A stretch of 64,000 nt of DNA from SCUD01 sp036824505 (GTDB lineage Bacteria > Pseudomonadota > Gammaproteobacteria > Steroidobacterales > Steroidobacteraceae). The stretch spans positions 62,001-126,000 of the forward strand of contig DAITAA010000002.1 in NCBI GenBank assembly GCA_036824505.1. Direction: 5' to 3'. The translations under genes and the position numbers were made by a program. Below the pieces are notes generated by a model. The model did no database searches, had not been told where the DNA came from, and worked only from the letters and a program-made list of their open reading frames with translations. Below, piece after piece: positions 7,833-16,348 of the stretch (the stretch's first letter is position 1; every line of letters starts with the position of its first letter).

Positions 7833-9056
7833 TCAGGCGGCGGGCGAGGCGGCTGCCTGCGCGGGCCGCTCGACGACTTCGATCCGCACATTATGTTCGC
7901 GCAGCGGCCCTTCAAATGGCGGGCCGCGCCACAGGCTGAGCCGGACGCCCTGCCCGGGTTTCAGCATCGCCACGCGCGCCATCAGGTCCTGGGCGCCATG
8001 CAGGCCGGTGCCATTGACCTCGGTGATGACGTCGCCCCGGGCGATGCCCTGGAGATTCGCGGGGCTTCCTGAATAGACCTGCCGCACCAGCACCGAACCC
8101 TCGGGAATGCCGAACTGTTCGGCCTCATCCGCAGTCAGGTCGCGCGGCACGACGCCGATCCAGCCGCGCACGACCCTGCCTTCGCGCAGGATGGCGTCGA
8201 CGACGCCGCGCACCAGGTCAACCGGAATCGCAAAGCCGATGCCCTCGATGCCGAGCATACGGCCCGCGATCGCGGTGTTGAGCCCGACCAGTTCACCCGA
8301 AGCATTGATGAGCGCGCCGCCCGAATTGCCGAAATTGATCGGCGCATCAGTCTGGATGAAATTCTCGTAGGTGGAGACGCCCAGCCGGCCGCGGCCGGTC
8401 GCGCTGATGATCCCCTGCGTGACGGTCTGGCCGAGGCCGATCGGATTGCCAATCGCGAGCACCGGTTCACCGACGCGCAGCCGATCGGATCGGCCGATCG
8501 GGATGACCGGCAGCTTCTTCAGGTTGATCTTGAGAACCGCGAGATCGGTATCTCGATCCACGCCGACGAGCGTAGCGGGCGCTTCGCGCTGGTCCTTTAG
8601 CTGCACATTGATCAACGTGGCATTCTCGATGACGTGGAAGTTGGTCACCACGTGGCCCAGCACATCGTAGATGACGCCCGAGCCGAGGCTGCGTTCGACG
8701 CGTTCGCGATAATCCGGCCAGACATCGCCGAACAGCCTGCCGAATTCCGGCGGCAGCGCGCCGACATTCGGCACCAGTACGCGCCGCTCGGTGGAAATAT
8801 TGACGACCGCCGGCGCCGAGCGGTCCACCGCGTCGGCATAGCTCACGAACTGTGTCTGCGGGGCAGGCGCGGGTGCAGGCGGAGCCAGGGTCTTCTCGGC
8901 GGGCGCCTGGCTGACGTTTGAGGGCGCGAGCGACGCGCTAGCTGCTGGCCCGACCCGAATCATGCCGGGTCTCACCAACACAACCGCGAGCGCTATCGCG
9001 AGTCCCAACGCGACCCACGGCGAAACCCAGCGCAACCAGCCCGGCATCCTCAACAT
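7833..9056 (-). CDS. degS: DegS/AlgW-type periplasmic serine protease with one PDZ domain
   Basis: The 407-residue product has one N-terminal membrane anchor (about residues 11-29) and a proline/alanine-rich linker. A trypsin-like domain follows, with His141 (TNFHVI), Asp171 (RDTDLAVL) and Ser245 (GNSGGAL). A single C-terminal PDZ domain completes it. This layout fits DegS/AlgW, which cleaves RseA/MucA to start the sigma-E response, rather than two-PDZ DegP. An alternative start at the ATG at 9047 has the better Shine-Dalgarno spacing. The gene is divergent from petA across 54 bp. A homologous gene (algW) is found near petABC and murA in Pseudomonas. Confidence 0.9.
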   Translation of the reverse strand: MLRMPGWLRWVSPWVALGLAIALAVVLVRPGMIRVGPAASASLAPSNVSQAPAEKTLAPPAPAPAPQTQFVSYADAVDRSAPAVVNISTERRVLVPNVGALPPEFGRLFGDVWPDYRERVERSLGSGVIYDVLGHVVTNFHVIENATLINVQLKDQREAPATLVGVDRDTDLAVLKINLKKLPVIPIGRSDRLRVGEPVLAIGNPIGLGQTVTQGIISATGRGRLGVSTYENFIQTDAPINFGNSGGALINASGELVGLNTAIAGRMLGIEGIGFAIPVDLVRGVVDAILREGRVVRGWIGVVPRDLTADEAEQFGIPEGSVLVRQVYSGSPANLQGIARGDVITEVNGTGLHGAQDLMARVAMLKPGQGVRLSLWRGPPFEGPLREHNVRIEVVERPAQAAASPAA

Positions 9057-9070
9057 TCCTGCTCCAAGTG

Positions 9071-9076
9071 TATAAT
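9071..9076 (+). promoter_or_regulatory. Candidate -10 element upstream of petA
   Basis: A perfect TATAAT lies 35 bp before the petA ATG in the 54-bp divergent spacer with the degS-like gene. The hexamer at a 17-bp spacing upstream is CCTCAA, which is a poor -35, so only the -10 is convincing. Read on the other strand the same bases include TATACA, so the two divergent promoters may overlap. Confidence 0.4.
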
Positions 9077-9110
9077 GCGCAATCCCTGCAACGAACGATA
9101 ATAAGCCCTG

Positions 9111-9713
9111 ATGAGCGAAGAAATTGACCGGGGCCGGCGCCAGTTGTTGACGGTGGCCACGACTTTGACCGGTGCGGTCGGTGTGGCGTTCGCTGCGGCG
9201 CCGTTCCTCGCTTCCTGGCAGCCCAGTGCGCGTGCCAAGGCGCTCGGTGCGCCGGTCGAAATCGATATCAGCAAGCTCGAGCCGGGCGCCATGCTCAAGA
9301 TCGTGTGGCGCGGCAAGCCCGTCTTCGTCGTCAGGCGCACGCCGGCGATGCTGCAGTCGCTGGCCAGCGTGGATGCCTTGCTGTCGGATCCGGGCTCCGA
9401 CAAATCCAGGCAACCCTTGTATGCGAAGAACGAGCAACGGGCGCGCAAGCCTGAGTATTTCGTCGTGCTGGGTGTCTGTACGCACCTCGGTTGCGCGCCG
9501 CAAAACCGTTTCAGCCCGGGCGTCAGTGACGACGGCGTGCTCAAGGCGGACTGGCCGGGCGGTTTCTTCTGTCCCTGCCACGGCTCGAAGTTCGATGTCT
9601 CGGGTCGCGTGTTCAAGGGCGTACCGGCACCGACCAACCTGGAAATTCCGCCCTACGCGTTTGTCGATGATCAGCACATCCTGATAGGTCTCGACGAAGC
9701 GAGGCTTGGCTGA
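9111..9713 (+). CDS. petA: Ubiquinol-cytochrome c reductase, Rieske iron-sulfur subunit
   Basis: A 200-residue protein with an N-terminal anchor (about residues 14-34) preceded by a twin-arginine-like RGRRQLL. The Rieske domain carries CTHLGC (residues 123-128) and CPCHGS (154-159). These supply two Cys and two His ligands for the [2Fe-2S] cluster and the disulfide pair. It passes electrons from ubiquinol to cytochrome c1 in the bc1 complex. petA overlaps petB by one base (TGATG) and is the first gene of petABC-sspB. Confidence 0.97.
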   Translation: MSEEIDRGRRQLLTVATTLTGAVGVAFAAAPFLASWQPSARAKALGAPVEIDISKLEPGAMLKIVWRGKPVFVVRRTPAMLQSLASVDALLSDPGSDKSRQPLYAKNEQRARKPEYFVVLGVCTHLGCAPQNRFSPGVSDDGVLKADWPGGFFCPCHGSKFDVSGRVFKGVPAPTNLEIPPYAFVDDQHILIGLDEARLG

Positions 9714-10975
9714 TGCCGTCGCAGCAGCCGAATGCTCCGGCCGGTGGCCGCATGCAGGCACTCGGCGCCTGGATCGACGCGCGTTTCCCGCTATCCGAGC
9801 TCTGGAAAGAGCACATGTCGGAGTACTACGCTCCGAAGAACTTCAACTTCTGGTACTACTTCGGCTCGATCGCGCTGGTCGTGCTGGCGATGCAGATCGT
9901 CACGGGCATATTCCTGACGATGAGCTACAAGCCCTCGGACACCGAGGCCTTCGGCTCGGTCGAATACATCATGCGGGACGTCGATTGGGGCTGGCTGATC
10001 CGTTACCTGCATTCGACCGGCGCATCGGCTTTCTTCATCGTCGTCTACCTGCACATGTTCCGCGCGCTGCTTTACGGATCGCACCGCAAGCCGCGCGAAC
10101 TGCTGTGGATTTTCGGCATGCTGATCTACCTGGCGCTGATGGCGGAGGCCTTCATGGGCTATCTGCTGCCCTGGGGCAACATGTCCTACTGGGGCGCGCA
10201 GGTGATCGTTTCGCTGTTCGGCTCTTTTCCGTGGATCGGAAACGCGCTGGTTGAATGGATTCGCGGCGACTATTTCATTTCGGACATCACGCTGAACAGG
10301 TTCTTCGCCCTGCACGTCGTCGCGCTGCCGCTGGTGCTGATATTCCTGGTCGTCGCGCACATCCTCGCGCTGCACGAGGTCGGCTCCAACAACCCGGATG
10401 GCATCGAGATCAAGAAGACCAAAGGCCCGGATGGCCGCCCGCTGGACGGTATCGCGATGCATCCTTACTACACGGTGAAGGACATCTACGGCCTTGCGGT
10501 CTTCTTCCTGCTGTTCGCCGCGGTCGTGTTCTTCGCGCCGGAAATGGGCGGCTTGTTCCTGGAGGCGGCGAACTTCGAGCCCGCGAACCCGCTTCTGACG
10601 CCCGAGCACATCGCGCCGGTCTGGTACTTCACGCCCTATTACGCGATGTTGCGCGCGGTGCCGGCCTTTGCGGGCACCCAGATCTGGGGCGTACTCGTGA
10701 TGTTCTCGGCGATCCTGCTGCTGTTCTTCGTGCCATGGCTTGACCGTGCGCCGGTCAAGTCGATCCGCTATCGCGGGCCGATCTACAAGGTCGCGCTGAT
10801 GCTGTTCGCCGCCTCATTCATCGTGCTCGGCTTTTGCGGCATGAAGCCCCCTGAGCAGCCCTTCAAGGCGATATCGGTGATCGGCACGATCTATTATTTC
10901 CTGTTCTTCCTGCTGATGCCCTGGTATTCCCGCATCGATAGCCACAAGCCCGAACCGTCGCGGGTGACCTCGTGA
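9713..10975 (+). CDS. petB: Ubiquinol-cytochrome c reductase, cytochrome b subunit
   Basis: A 420-residue polytopic membrane protein. Cytochrome b hallmarks include RYLHSTGASAFFIVVYLHMFRALLYG and the second haem-ligand helix FFALHVVALPLVLIFLVVAHILALHEVGSNNP. The Qo-site motif is present as PEHIAPVWYFTPYYAMLRA (PEWY-like region). It holds both b haems and the quinone sites of complex III. It is coupled to petA by TGATG and to petC by a GTGA overlap. Confidence 0.97.
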   Translation: MPSQQPNAPAGGRMQALGAWIDARFPLSELWKEHMSEYYAPKNFNFWYYFGSIALVVLAMQIVTGIFLTMSYKPSDTEAFGSVEYIMRDVDWGWLIRYLHSTGASAFFIVVYLHMFRALLYGSHRKPRELLWIFGMLIYLALMAEAFMGYLLPWGNMSYWGAQVIVSLFGSFPWIGNALVEWIRGDYFISDITLNRFFALHVVALPLVLIFLVVAHILALHEVGSNNPDGIEIKKTKGPDGRPLDGIAMHPYYTVKDIYGLAVFFLLFAAVVFFAPEMGGLFLEAANFEPANPLLTPEHIAPVWYFTPYYAMLRAVPAFAGTQIWGVLVMFSAILLLFFVPWLDRAPVKSIRYRGPIYKVALMLFAASFIVLGFCGMKPPEQPFKAISVIGTIYYFLFFLLMPWYSRIDSHKPEPSRVTS

Positions 10976-11721
10976 GACTGGCGCGGATTCAAGTGGTACT
11001 GGTGGCGCTGTGCTGGCCATTCGCGGCGTTTGCCGCCGGCCACGGCTACCCGCTGCAGGATGCCGGCACGGATGTCAGCAATCTTCCGTCGCTGCAGCGC
11101 GGCGCGCGCAATTTCGTCAACTACTGTCTCGGCTGCCATTCGGCGAGGTACATGCGCTACAGCCAGCTGGCGCAGGATCTAGCGTTGACTGACGACGAGT
11201 TGCAGGAAAACCTGATGTTCACCGGTACGCGCATCTACGATGCGATGGTCTCGTCGATGCCGGCCGAGCACGCGCGTATCTGGTTCGGAAATGCGCCGCC
11301 CGACCTGTCCCTGATAGCGCGCAGCCGCGGCGTCGACTATGTCTACACCTACCTGAAGTCTTTCTATGACGACCCGTCGCGGCCAACCGGGGCGAACAAC
11401 GCGGTTCTCCCGCAGACGGCCATGCCGGACGTCCTCGCGGTGTTGCAGGGCAGGCAGAAGCCTCGCTTCGAATCAAAGCCGGACGAAGATGGAAATGTGG
11501 TGCAGCATCTGGTGGGTATGGAGCCCGTTTCACCCGGTGAGATGACGGCAGCGGAGTTTGAAGGCTTCGTGCGCGATACGGTCACCTTCCTCGAGTACGT
11601 TTCGGAACCGGCCAAGTCGCAGCGCCGCTCGCTGGGTGTCTGGGTGATCCTGTACCTGCTGATGTTCACGGCCTTCACGTACTTCCTGAAGAAGGAATAC
11701 TGGAAGGACGTGAAGGGCTGA
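10972..11721 (+). CDS. petC: Ubiquinol-cytochrome c reductase, cytochrome c1
   Basis: A 249-residue protein starting at GTG, overlapping petB by 4 bp. A Sec signal peptide ends near AAFAAG. The c-type haem site CLGCH is at residues 52-56. A C-terminal transmembrane anchor (VWVILYLLMFTAFTYFLKK) precedes the end. It accepts electrons from the Rieske centre and passes them to soluble or membrane cytochrome c. The coding region runs straight into sspB after 4 bp. In Pseudomonas and many relatives sspA lies between them, but it is absent here. Confidence 0.97.
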   Translation: MRLARIQVVLVALCWPFAAFAAGHGYPLQDAGTDVSNLPSLQRGARNFVNYCLGCHSARYMRYSQLAQDLALTDDELQENLMFTGTRIYDAMVSSMPAEHARIWFGNAPPDLSLIARSRGVDYVYTYLKSFYDDPSRPTGANNAVLPQTAMPDVLAVLQGRQKPRFESKPDEDGNVVQHLVGMEPVSPGEMTAAEFEGFVRDTVTFLEYVSEPAKSQRRSLGVWVILYLLMFTAFTYFLKKEYWKDVKG

Positions 11722-11725
11722 ATCC

Positions 11726-12121
11726 ATGGCCGCGCAACAGACTTCGCGGCGACCCTACCTGATCCGCGCCATGCACGAGTGGATGACCGACAATGCCCAG
11801 ACACCGCACCTGGTCGTCGACGCCGGCGCCACCGGCACCGAGGTGCCAAAGGCCTTCGTGCGTGACGGCCGCATTACGCTGAATGTCGGTTGGCAGGCGA
11901 CGCAGGGGCTGAAGCTCGGCAACGAGTGGATCGAATTCGCCGCGCGCTTCGGCGGCGTGCCGCAGCAGGTGCGCGTGCCGATCACCGCCGTGCTCGGGAT
12001 CTACGCGCGCGAAACGGGCCAGGGTATGTTGTTCCAGGACGAAACCGACGCGACCCCACCGCCCGTGACACCGGGCCCCGAGGATCCGGGCGGCCGCCCG
12101 AAACTGCGCGTGGTCAAGTAA
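11726..12121 (+). CDS. sspB: SspB, ClpXP protease specificity-enhancing factor
   Basis: A 131-residue SspB protein. The substrate-binding domain starts RRPYLIRAMHEWMTDNAQTPHLVVD. A proline-rich flexible linker leads to the C-terminal ClpX-docking peptide RPKLRVVK. SspB tethers ssrA-tagged proteins (and the RseA N-terminal fragment in E. coli) to ClpXP. Its position downstream of petABC is conserved, but the usual upstream partner sspA is missing. It is convergent with yraN, with 31 bp between stops. Confidence 0.94.
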   Translation: MAAQQTSRRPYLIRAMHEWMTDNAQTPHLVVDAGATGTEVPKAFVRDGRITLNVGWQATQGLKLGNEWIEFAARFGGVPQQVRVPITAVLGIYARETGQGMLFQDETDATPPPVTPGPEDPGGRPKLRVVK

Positions 12122-12152
12122 CTTCTCGACGCCGGACCACGATTGCGGTGCG

Positions 12153-12521
12153 CTAGAGGCTGAATGCACCGCGAATCAGGTGACAATCGAGCGCGTCGGC
12201 AGGACCCGAAACCTCGACGACGTCGAATCGCGCCCGCAGGCGGGCGAGAGGGGGTTGCGTCGCGAGCAACGCGCGCGCCGCGCGGACGATGCGCCGGCGC
12301 TTGTCTGCGGTAATGCTGGCCGCGCCGCCGCCGTACTGGTCGCTCGCCCGATAGCGGACCTCGACGATCGCGAGCGCCGCACCGTCTATCGCGACGACGT
12401 CGAGCTCGCCGCCGCGCGCACGAAAATTGCTCTGCAGGATCCGGTACCCGACGCGTTCGAGATGGCGCGCCGCGGCCGCCTCCGCCGCGCGCCCGATTTC
12501 GAGGTGCGGCGCCGCGCTCAC
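12153..12521 (-). CDS. yraN: YraN, UPF0102 endonuclease-fold protein
   Basis: A 122-residue UPF0102 protein with a restriction-endonuclease-like fold. The visible core is GRAAEAAAARHLERVGYRIL, then GGELDVVAIDGAALAIVEVRYR, which keeps the E-D-ExR pattern of the family active site. The cellular role is not settled. It follows lpoA with a 4-bp overlap, the conserved rsmI/lpoA/yraN neighbourhood. diaA, which follows in E. coli, is absent, replaced by the convergent sspB. Confidence 0.9.
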   Translation of the reverse strand: MSAAPHLEIGRAAEAAAARHLERVGYRILQSNFRARGGELDVVAIDGAALAIVEVRYRASDQYGGGAASITADKRRRIVRAARALLATQPPLARLRARFDVVEVSGPADALDCHLIRGAFSL

Positions 12522-14323
12522 GATGTGGGGATAACCGATCCGGGCGCCGGCAGCAGCGCGGGCTTGCCGTCGACGACCTGGGCCCAGTCGAGTTCGCGGT
12601 GGACGCGCCCCTCGGCATCGACGTCGAGCCGGCCTGTCAGTCCCGGCAATGGCGTCGAAGAGCGTCCACGCAGGCGCCGCAGTTCGCCGACCAGCCGGAA
12701 GGCGTCGTAGCCAAAGGCATGCAGCCGGCCGCGCGGCCCGGCCCGGTCGGGCCAGATGTGTTCGGCGGCCTCGCGCGCCGCCGCGGGTGGGCCGTAGGGA
12801 TCGAGCACCCAGGGCATGTCGGGGAAGATCACGCCGTCCAGGTCCACGTTGCTGGTGCCGGCCGGGTCGTAAATGTCCGAGGTCGCGTAGACGGGCAGCG
12901 CACTCGCGTAATTAAAGCGAAGCTGCGTGCGGATCAGCCGGCCGTGCAGGGGCTGCGCGGCGACGAAAATGAACTGTGCATCGGCGCGCGGGGTGCTGCC
13001 GCGCTTGCCGTCGGTGCGCAGCAGCTTCTGCAGCAAGTCGTTGAAGTCGGCGGTGTCCGTCGAATAATCGGCCTGGTCCAGGAGCTGTCCCCCGGCCGCA
13101 GCGAATTCCGCGGCGAATGCGCCCTGCACGCGCCGGCCCCAGTCCGATCGCGGAACCAGCGTGAGTCCCGCCATGTGGCCGTCGGCGACCGCGCGGCGTG
13201 CCACCTGTCGGGCTTCATCTTCCGGTGACAACGCATATTGATAGAAGCGCTCGGGCACGACCACGCCATCCGGCAGGAAATTGAGCGCGAGCGTCGTGGT
13301 ACGCCCGTCGGCCAGCGAGGCCAGGCCCGCGACCTCTTCGCGTGTCAACGGGCCGACCACAAAATCGCTGCCGTCCGCCACCGCCTGGAGATAGCTGGAG
13401 GGCGCATCTCGGGCGGCTACATCGTAAATACGCAGGCGCGGGCGTGAGCCAGCGCCCTGCTCGTAATAGGCGCCCAGAAAACCGTCGCGCACTGCAACAC
13501 CCGCGGCCTCGGCACGCCCGGACAAGGGCAGCAACAGTGCAATCTGCCGCGGCATGTCGCCGCTCGTCACGGGCGTGCCAATCAGGTCGCGCCACAGCTC
13601 TTCGGAGGCCGGATGCGCCGGGTATCGCGAGCGCCAGGCCTGCACGCGCCGTTGCGTGCCAAGCGCACCTGCCCGGGCGTCGGCCACGATGCGCCCGAGC
13701 TCGAGCCAGCCCGCGAGCAACGCATCGGCGTCGGCCGGCGCGCGGAGATCCGCGCCGCGACTCTGCGCCTCGGCGATGCCGTCCAGGATCAGGCGCTGGT
13801 TGGCTTTGCGGCCCGCCGCATCGGTGAGCAGGCGATCGCGCGCAATGAGGATTGAAACGGCATCCGGCACGCGATTCGTGGTGAACAGGATATGCGCGCG
13901 GGTCGCAAGTGCCGCCGGATCGTCGGATTCCGGAATTCCGCGCATCAGCGTGGCTGCGCGCTGTGTCTCGCCCCGCGCTAGCGCGATTTCCGCTTCAATG
14001 CGCACGCGCTCATGCGCATCCGCAGTCGCAATCGGCGGCGTGAGCATGCCGATCGCCGATTCCGCGGCGGCAGTGTCGCCGGCAGCCAGCCATGCGGTCG
14101 CGGCGGACAGCCACAGGGCATTCCGTTGGGCGACGGGCGCGCTGCGAGCCGCGGTCTCGTAGCTCTTGGCCGCGCCCGCGTGATCACCCTGGCGGGCCTG
14201 GCGGTCGGCGCGTTCCGGTCCGGCCTCCCGGGTACCCAGCCCGGGGATCTGGCAGGCGCTGCAAAGCCAGGCGAATGCGCAGGCTGCGACGAGATTCCTG
14301 AGGACGCTGACATTCGCTTGCAT
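12518..14323 (-). CDS. lpoA: LpoA-like penicillin-binding protein activator (LppC family)
   Basis: The product is about 601 residues from the ATG at 14323. The signal peptide ends in a lipobox-like LCSAC with Cys24 as the predicted lipidated residue. The first half is a TPR-like helical region. The second half is a periplasmic-binding-protein fold that starts at RQIALLLPLSGRAEAAGVAVRDGFLGAYY. In E. coli LpoA is an outer-membrane lipoprotein that activates PBP1a. An in-frame ATG at 14380 gives a 19-residue N-terminal extension ahead of the signal peptide and is less likely. It is divergent from rsmI. Confidence 0.88.
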   Translation of the reverse strand: MQANVSVLRNLVAACAFAWLCSACQIPGLGTREAGPERADRQARQGDHAGAAKSYETAARSAPVAQRNALWLSAATAWLAAGDTAAAESAIGMLTPPIATADAHERVRIEAEIALARGETQRAATLMRGIPESDDPAALATRAHILFTTNRVPDAVSILIARDRLLTDAAGRKANQRLILDGIAEAQSRGADLRAPADADALLAGWLELGRIVADARAGALGTQRRVQAWRSRYPAHPASEELWRDLIGTPVTSGDMPRQIALLLPLSGRAEAAGVAVRDGFLGAYYEQGAGSRPRLRIYDVAARDAPSSYLQAVADGSDFVVGPLTREEVAGLASLADGRTTTLALNFLPDGVVVPERFYQYALSPEDEARQVARRAVADGHMAGLTLVPRSDWGRRVQGAFAAEFAAAGGQLLDQADYSTDTADFNDLLQKLLRTDGKRGSTPRADAQFIFVAAQPLHGRLIRTQLRFNYASALPVYATSDIYDPAGTSNVDLDGVIFPDMPWVLDPYGPPAAAREAAEHIWPDRAGPRGRLHAFGYDAFRLVGELRRLRGRSSTPLPGLTGRLDVDAEGRVHRELDWAQVVDGKPALLPAPGSVIPTS

Positions 14324-14384
14324 CGGCGGCGGCCCTTGGCGAGGATCACCTGGCCGCACGATGCGGCCCGGGAAGGACATTATA

Positions 14385-15242
14385 GTGGCGCAAGCGGGCG
14401 TGCTTTACGTGGTCGCGACGCCGATCGGCAACATGGGTGACATTTCAGCGCGAGCGCGCGAAATTCTCGCCGCTGTCGGCGTCGTCGCCGCCGAAGACAC
14501 AAGGCACAGCTCCCGGATGCTGCGGGGTCTGGGGCTTGAACGACCGCTGGTATCGTTGCACGAGCAGAATGAGCGTGCCCGTGCCACTGAACTCGTGGAA
14601 CGATTGCGTGCAGGTGAGAGTGTGGCGCTCATCAGTGACGCCGGCACGCCGCTCGTCAGCGATCCTGGCTACCAGCTGCTGCGCGCAGCGCTCGCAGCGG
14701 GAATCGCTGTTTCGCCCGTGCCAGGACCCTGCGCCGCCGTTGCCGGGCTGTCCGCTGCCGGGCTGTCCACTGACCGGTTCTGCTTTGAGGGGTTTTTGCC
14801 CGCGCGCGCTGCTGCGCGGCGGCGGCGGCTGAATGAACTCGCGGCCGACCAGCGCACCCTGGTGATCTACGAGGCGCCGCACCGCCTCGCCGCGAGCCTT
14901 GCGGATATTGCCGCGGCCTGCGGCGGATCACGCCGCGCCTGCGTCGCGCGCGAAATGACCAAGCAATTCGAGACGTTCTATCGAGGCAGCCTGGACGAGC
15001 TCGCCGCCCGTGCGCAGAGCGACGAGGACATGCGCCGCGGGGAGTGCGTGATCATCGTCGAGGGCGCGGCGGCCATGCCGCGGGGCCCGGGCCGGCTCGA
15101 CGACACGCTGGCGGTGCTGCTGCGTTACCTGCCGCCCTCTGCGGCGGCAGCGGCCGCGGCGGAGCTCTCCGGCGTGCGCAGGAATGAGGCCTATGCGCGC
15201 GCGCTCGAATTGAGCACGGCAAAGGGCGGCGATTCCGCTTGA
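14385..15242 (+). CDS. rsmI: RsmI, 16S rRNA 2'-O-methyltransferase (C1402)
   Basis: A 285-residue tetrapyrrole-methylase-fold enzyme with the family motifs YVVATPIGNMGDIS, EDTRHS and SDAGTPLVSDPGY. It uses SAM to methylate the ribose of C1402 in 16S rRNA, with RsmH (encoded 1.1 kb downstream) acting on the base of the same nucleotide. I chose the GTG at 14385 because GGAAGGA lies 7 nt upstream and the length matches the family. An in-frame ATG at 14361 has no good Shine-Dalgarno. rnpB begins about 30 bp after the stop. Confidence 0.93.
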   Translation: MAQAGVLYVVATPIGNMGDISARAREILAAVGVVAAEDTRHSSRMLRGLGLERPLVSLHEQNERARATELVERLRAGESVALISDAGTPLVSDPGYQLLRAALAAGIAVSPVPGPCAAVAGLSAAGLSTDRFCFEGFLPARAAARRRRLNELAADQRTLVIYEAPHRLAASLADIAAACGGSRRACVAREMTKQFETFYRGSLDELAARAQSDEDMRRGECVIIVEGAAAMPRGPGRLDDTLAVLLRYLPPSAAAAAAAELSGVRRNEAYARALELSTAKGGDSA

Positions 15243-15272
15243 GGAGTGTGGCCGTTGCCACTATGTTGGTGG

Positions 15273-15643
15273 CGGGAGTCGGCCAGGCAACCGCCGTTTT
15301 CGCGAGAAAACGGAGGAAAGTCCGGGCTCCACAGGGTACGGCGCCAGGTAACACCTGGGGGGCGTGAGCCCACGGAAAGTGCAACAGAAAGCAAACCGCC
15401 CAAGCGTGCGAAAGCACGACGGCAAGGGTGAAATGGTGCGGTAAGAGCGCACCGCGTCGACGGTAACGGCGACGGCACGGCAAACCCCGCCTGGAGCAAG
15501 GCCAAATAGGGAAGCATGCGGCGCAAGCCGCAGCGCGCGACCCGCGCGTGCTTCCGGGTAGGCTGCTCGAGGTGCACGGCGACGTGCATCCCAGACGAAT
15601 GGTTGCCCACGACAGAACCCGGCTTACCGGCCGACTCCCACTC
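15273..15643 (+). ncRNA. rnpB: RNase P RNA (bacterial class A)
   Basis: The universally conserved blocks are all present in order: GAGGAAAGTCCGGGCTCC (15313-15330), the GGTAAGAGCGCACCG region, GAGCAAGGCCAAATAGG, and the final ACAGAACCCGGCTTA. The ends pair as helix P1: GGGAGTCGGCC at 15274-15284 with GGCCGACTCCC at 15629-15639. The gene encodes the catalytic RNA that trims tRNA 5' leaders. End points are set from P1 and are good to a few bases. The rsmI-rnpB-mraZ order is also seen in Pseudomonas. Confidence 0.97.
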
Positions 15644-15683
15644 GTTTGTCATCAAGAAAAGAACAGGGAACGCGATACCTGAT

Positions 15684-15720
15684 AAGCCGCTGTAAGAGCG
15701 GCTTGTAAGTGGCTGATTTT
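15684..15720 (+). terminator. Candidate terminator hairpin after rnpB
   Basis: AAGCCGCT-GTAAG-AGCGGCTT (15684-15704) is a perfect 8-bp stem about 40 bp past the rnpB end. The T-run (TTTTT, from 15717) starts 12 bases later rather than directly after the stem, so this is a weak intrinsic terminator or a processing hairpin. The rest of the 240-bp rnpB-mraZ spacer holds the mra promoter. Confidence 0.4.
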
Positions 15721-15802
15721 TAGGTCCTCTGACAAGCGCAACGTGGGACGCGACGATCGTTGCTAAGTGCCTGAGCTGTCACAATTTTTTTTGTCCGGAC
15801 CG

Positions 15803-15831
15803 TTGACCCACCCCGACCGTCTGCCTATAGT
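15803..15831 (+). promoter_or_regulatory. Sigma-70 promoter of the mra/dcw cluster (Pmra)
   Basis: TTGACC (15803-15808) and TATAGT (15826-15831) are separated by exactly 17 bp, a near-consensus promoter. Transcription should begin near 15838, about 48 nt before the mraZ start. It directly abuts the MraZ operator, which would cover the first transcribed bases. Confidence 0.8.
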
Positions 15832-15840
15832 GGCAGCGAG

Positions 15841-15865
15841 TGGGAAAAAGTGGGAGGAAATGGGA
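15841..15865 (+). promoter_or_regulatory. MraZ operator: three TGGGA direct repeats
   Basis: TGGGA occurs at 15841-15845, 15851-15855 and 15861-15865, with 5-nt spacers and so one repeat per helical turn. This is the known MraZ box (TGGGN repeats with 5-nt spacers), through which MraZ represses its own operon in E. coli. Its position just downstream of the predicted start site fits repression. Confidence 0.85.
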
Positions 15866-15885
15866 CCTCGTCCCGTTTTAGCATC

Positions 15886-16338
15886 GTGTTTCGCGGCGCA
15901 ACCAAGGTCACGCTCGATACCAAGGGCCGGATGGTCATTCCGACCCGGTATCGCGACGAGCTGCAGCAACGCGGCGACTCCCGCCTGGTTGTGACGATCG
16001 ATCGCGATCAGTGCCTGTTGATTTACCCGCTGCCCGACTGGGAAGAAATCGAACGCAAGCTGATGCGGCTGCCGACGCTGAATGAACACGCGCGCCGACT
16101 GCAGCGGCTGATGGTCGGTCACGCGACGGATCTCGAGCTCGACGGACACGGCCGCCTGCTTTTGCCGCCGAAATTGCGTGAGTTCGCGCATCTCGAACGC
16201 AACGCAATCCTGATCGGCCAGGGCAATCGATTTGAATTGTGGGACGAGCAGCGTTGGGACGAGCGTCGTGATCAATGGTTGAACGGCGAAGAACCGTCGG
16301 TCTCGTTGCCGGCGGAACTGGGATCGATTTCGCTGTGA
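15886..16338 (+). CDS. mraZ: MraZ, transcriptional regulator of the dcw cluster
   Basis: A 150-residue protein with two SpoVT/AbrB-like domains. It begins (M)FRGATKVTLDTKGRMVIPTRYRD and repeats the motif as LELDGHGRLLLPPKLREFA. MraZ forms rings that bind TGGGN repeats in its own promoter. I chose the GTG at 15886, where the family's conserved FRGA start falls. An in-frame GTG at 15850 would lie inside the operator. There is no clear Shine-Dalgarno. rsmH follows after 10 bp. Confidence 0.95.
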   Translation: MFRGATKVTLDTKGRMVIPTRYRDELQQRGDSRLVVTIDRDQCLLIYPLPDWEEIERKLMRLPTLNEHARRLQRLMVGHATDLELDGHGRLLLPPKLREFAHLERNAILIGQGNRFELWDEQRWDERRDQWLNGEEPSVSLPAELGSISL

Positions 16339-16348
16339 ACGGCGCGCC

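Noticed and set aside
12145..12172. Short hairpin GCGGTGC/GCACCGC between sspB and yraN
   Set aside because: The stem is only 7 bp with a 14-nt loop and no T-run, too weak to call a terminator.
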